Positions 63,962 through 64,000 of a DNA stretch of 64,000 nt are shown piece by piece; position 1 is the stretch's first letter, and each line of letters opens with the position of its first letter. The notes under the pieces were generated by a model that was given only the letters and a program-made list of their open reading frames with translations, made no database searches and had not been told where the DNA came from. This stretch comes from Actibacterium lipolyticum. GTDB lineage: Bacteria; Pseudomonadota; Alphaproteobacteria; Rhodobacterales; Rhodobacteraceae. The translations under genes were made by a program, and so were the position numbers. The stretch lies in contig NZ_FXYE01000001.1 of the NCBI RefSeq assembly GCF_900184935.1, positions 682,001 to 746,000 on the forward strand, in the 5' to 3' direction.

Positions 63962-64000
63962 GACGCGGGCGATACGGAGACCTGAAAGAGGTGCCAGGGC

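Overview
The window reads as chromosomal DNA of a marine-type alphaproteobacterium of the Rhodobacterales (Roseobacter group). It has compact same-strand operons with 4-nt ATGA/TGATG overlaps and high GC. It also carries several proteins of the kind common in that order, a form I CO dehydrogenase with the AYRCSFR loop, TRAP transport and many acyl-CoA enzymes. I see no phage, insertion sequence, integrase or CRISPR array. The species assignment is inference from gene content.

Layout. 1-6422: end of a low-molecular-weight phosphatase gene, a small secreted protein, lepA, a low-GC patch with two unknown genes, an orphan Phd-type antitoxin, a reduced cytochrome b561, an ABHD11/YbfF-like hydrolase and small unknowns. 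6461-10309 (minus): a TRAP transporter (dctP-dctQ-dctM) whose small subunit has a long N-terminal TM2-like and coiled-coil extension. 10456-19012 (minus): an aerobic CO dehydrogenase locus, MHYT-LytTR regulator then coxM-S-L-D-E-F-(tiny ORF)-G. 19194-28912: glyA with a structured leader, nadK, a HK-REC-Hpt / sigma-54 activator phosphorelay pair, prpE and maeB.

29142-33656 (plus): a tight nucleoside salvage operon cdd-deoA-deoB-add-upp, followed by a SPOR protein and, on the other strand, an M48-like protein that has lost its zinc motif. 35609-45814 (minus): an acyl-CoA synthetase, then a beta-oxidation operon led by a MerR regulator (merR, DmdC-like acyl-CoA dehydrogenase, small regulator-like protein, second acyl-CoA dehydrogenase, GST, thiolase, FadB-like bifunctional enzyme). 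The divergent region in front of this MerR carries a striking 11-bp inverted repeat and LiuR-like 16-mers. A second MerR paralog lies beyond an SGNH hydrolase gene.

47585-59444: a 10-TM metal transporter, two overlapping hotdog thioesterases with a MATE pump, arsC-like, pyrD, DUF952, a periplasmic 5'-nucleotidase, tRNA-Gly(TCC), an ABC exporter, a BON-LysM protein and an acyl-CoA synthetase. 60342-63961: a DUF3237 gene divergent from a MarR regulator, SDR dehydrogenase and feruloyl-CoA-synthase-like ligase, which looks like a hydroxycinnamate catabolic locus running off the right edge.

Together the genes describe a heterotroph that supplements energy by CO oxidation, takes up organic acids by TRAP transport, salvages nucleosides, and activates and oxidises a range of short-chain, fatty and probably aromatic acids. 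No single locus is clearly a new system. The items most worth checking are the glyA leader RNA, the TM2-coiled-coil-DctQ fusion, the regulator sites of the cox and fad loci, the dead M48 protein and the overlapped tiny ORF between coxF and coxG.
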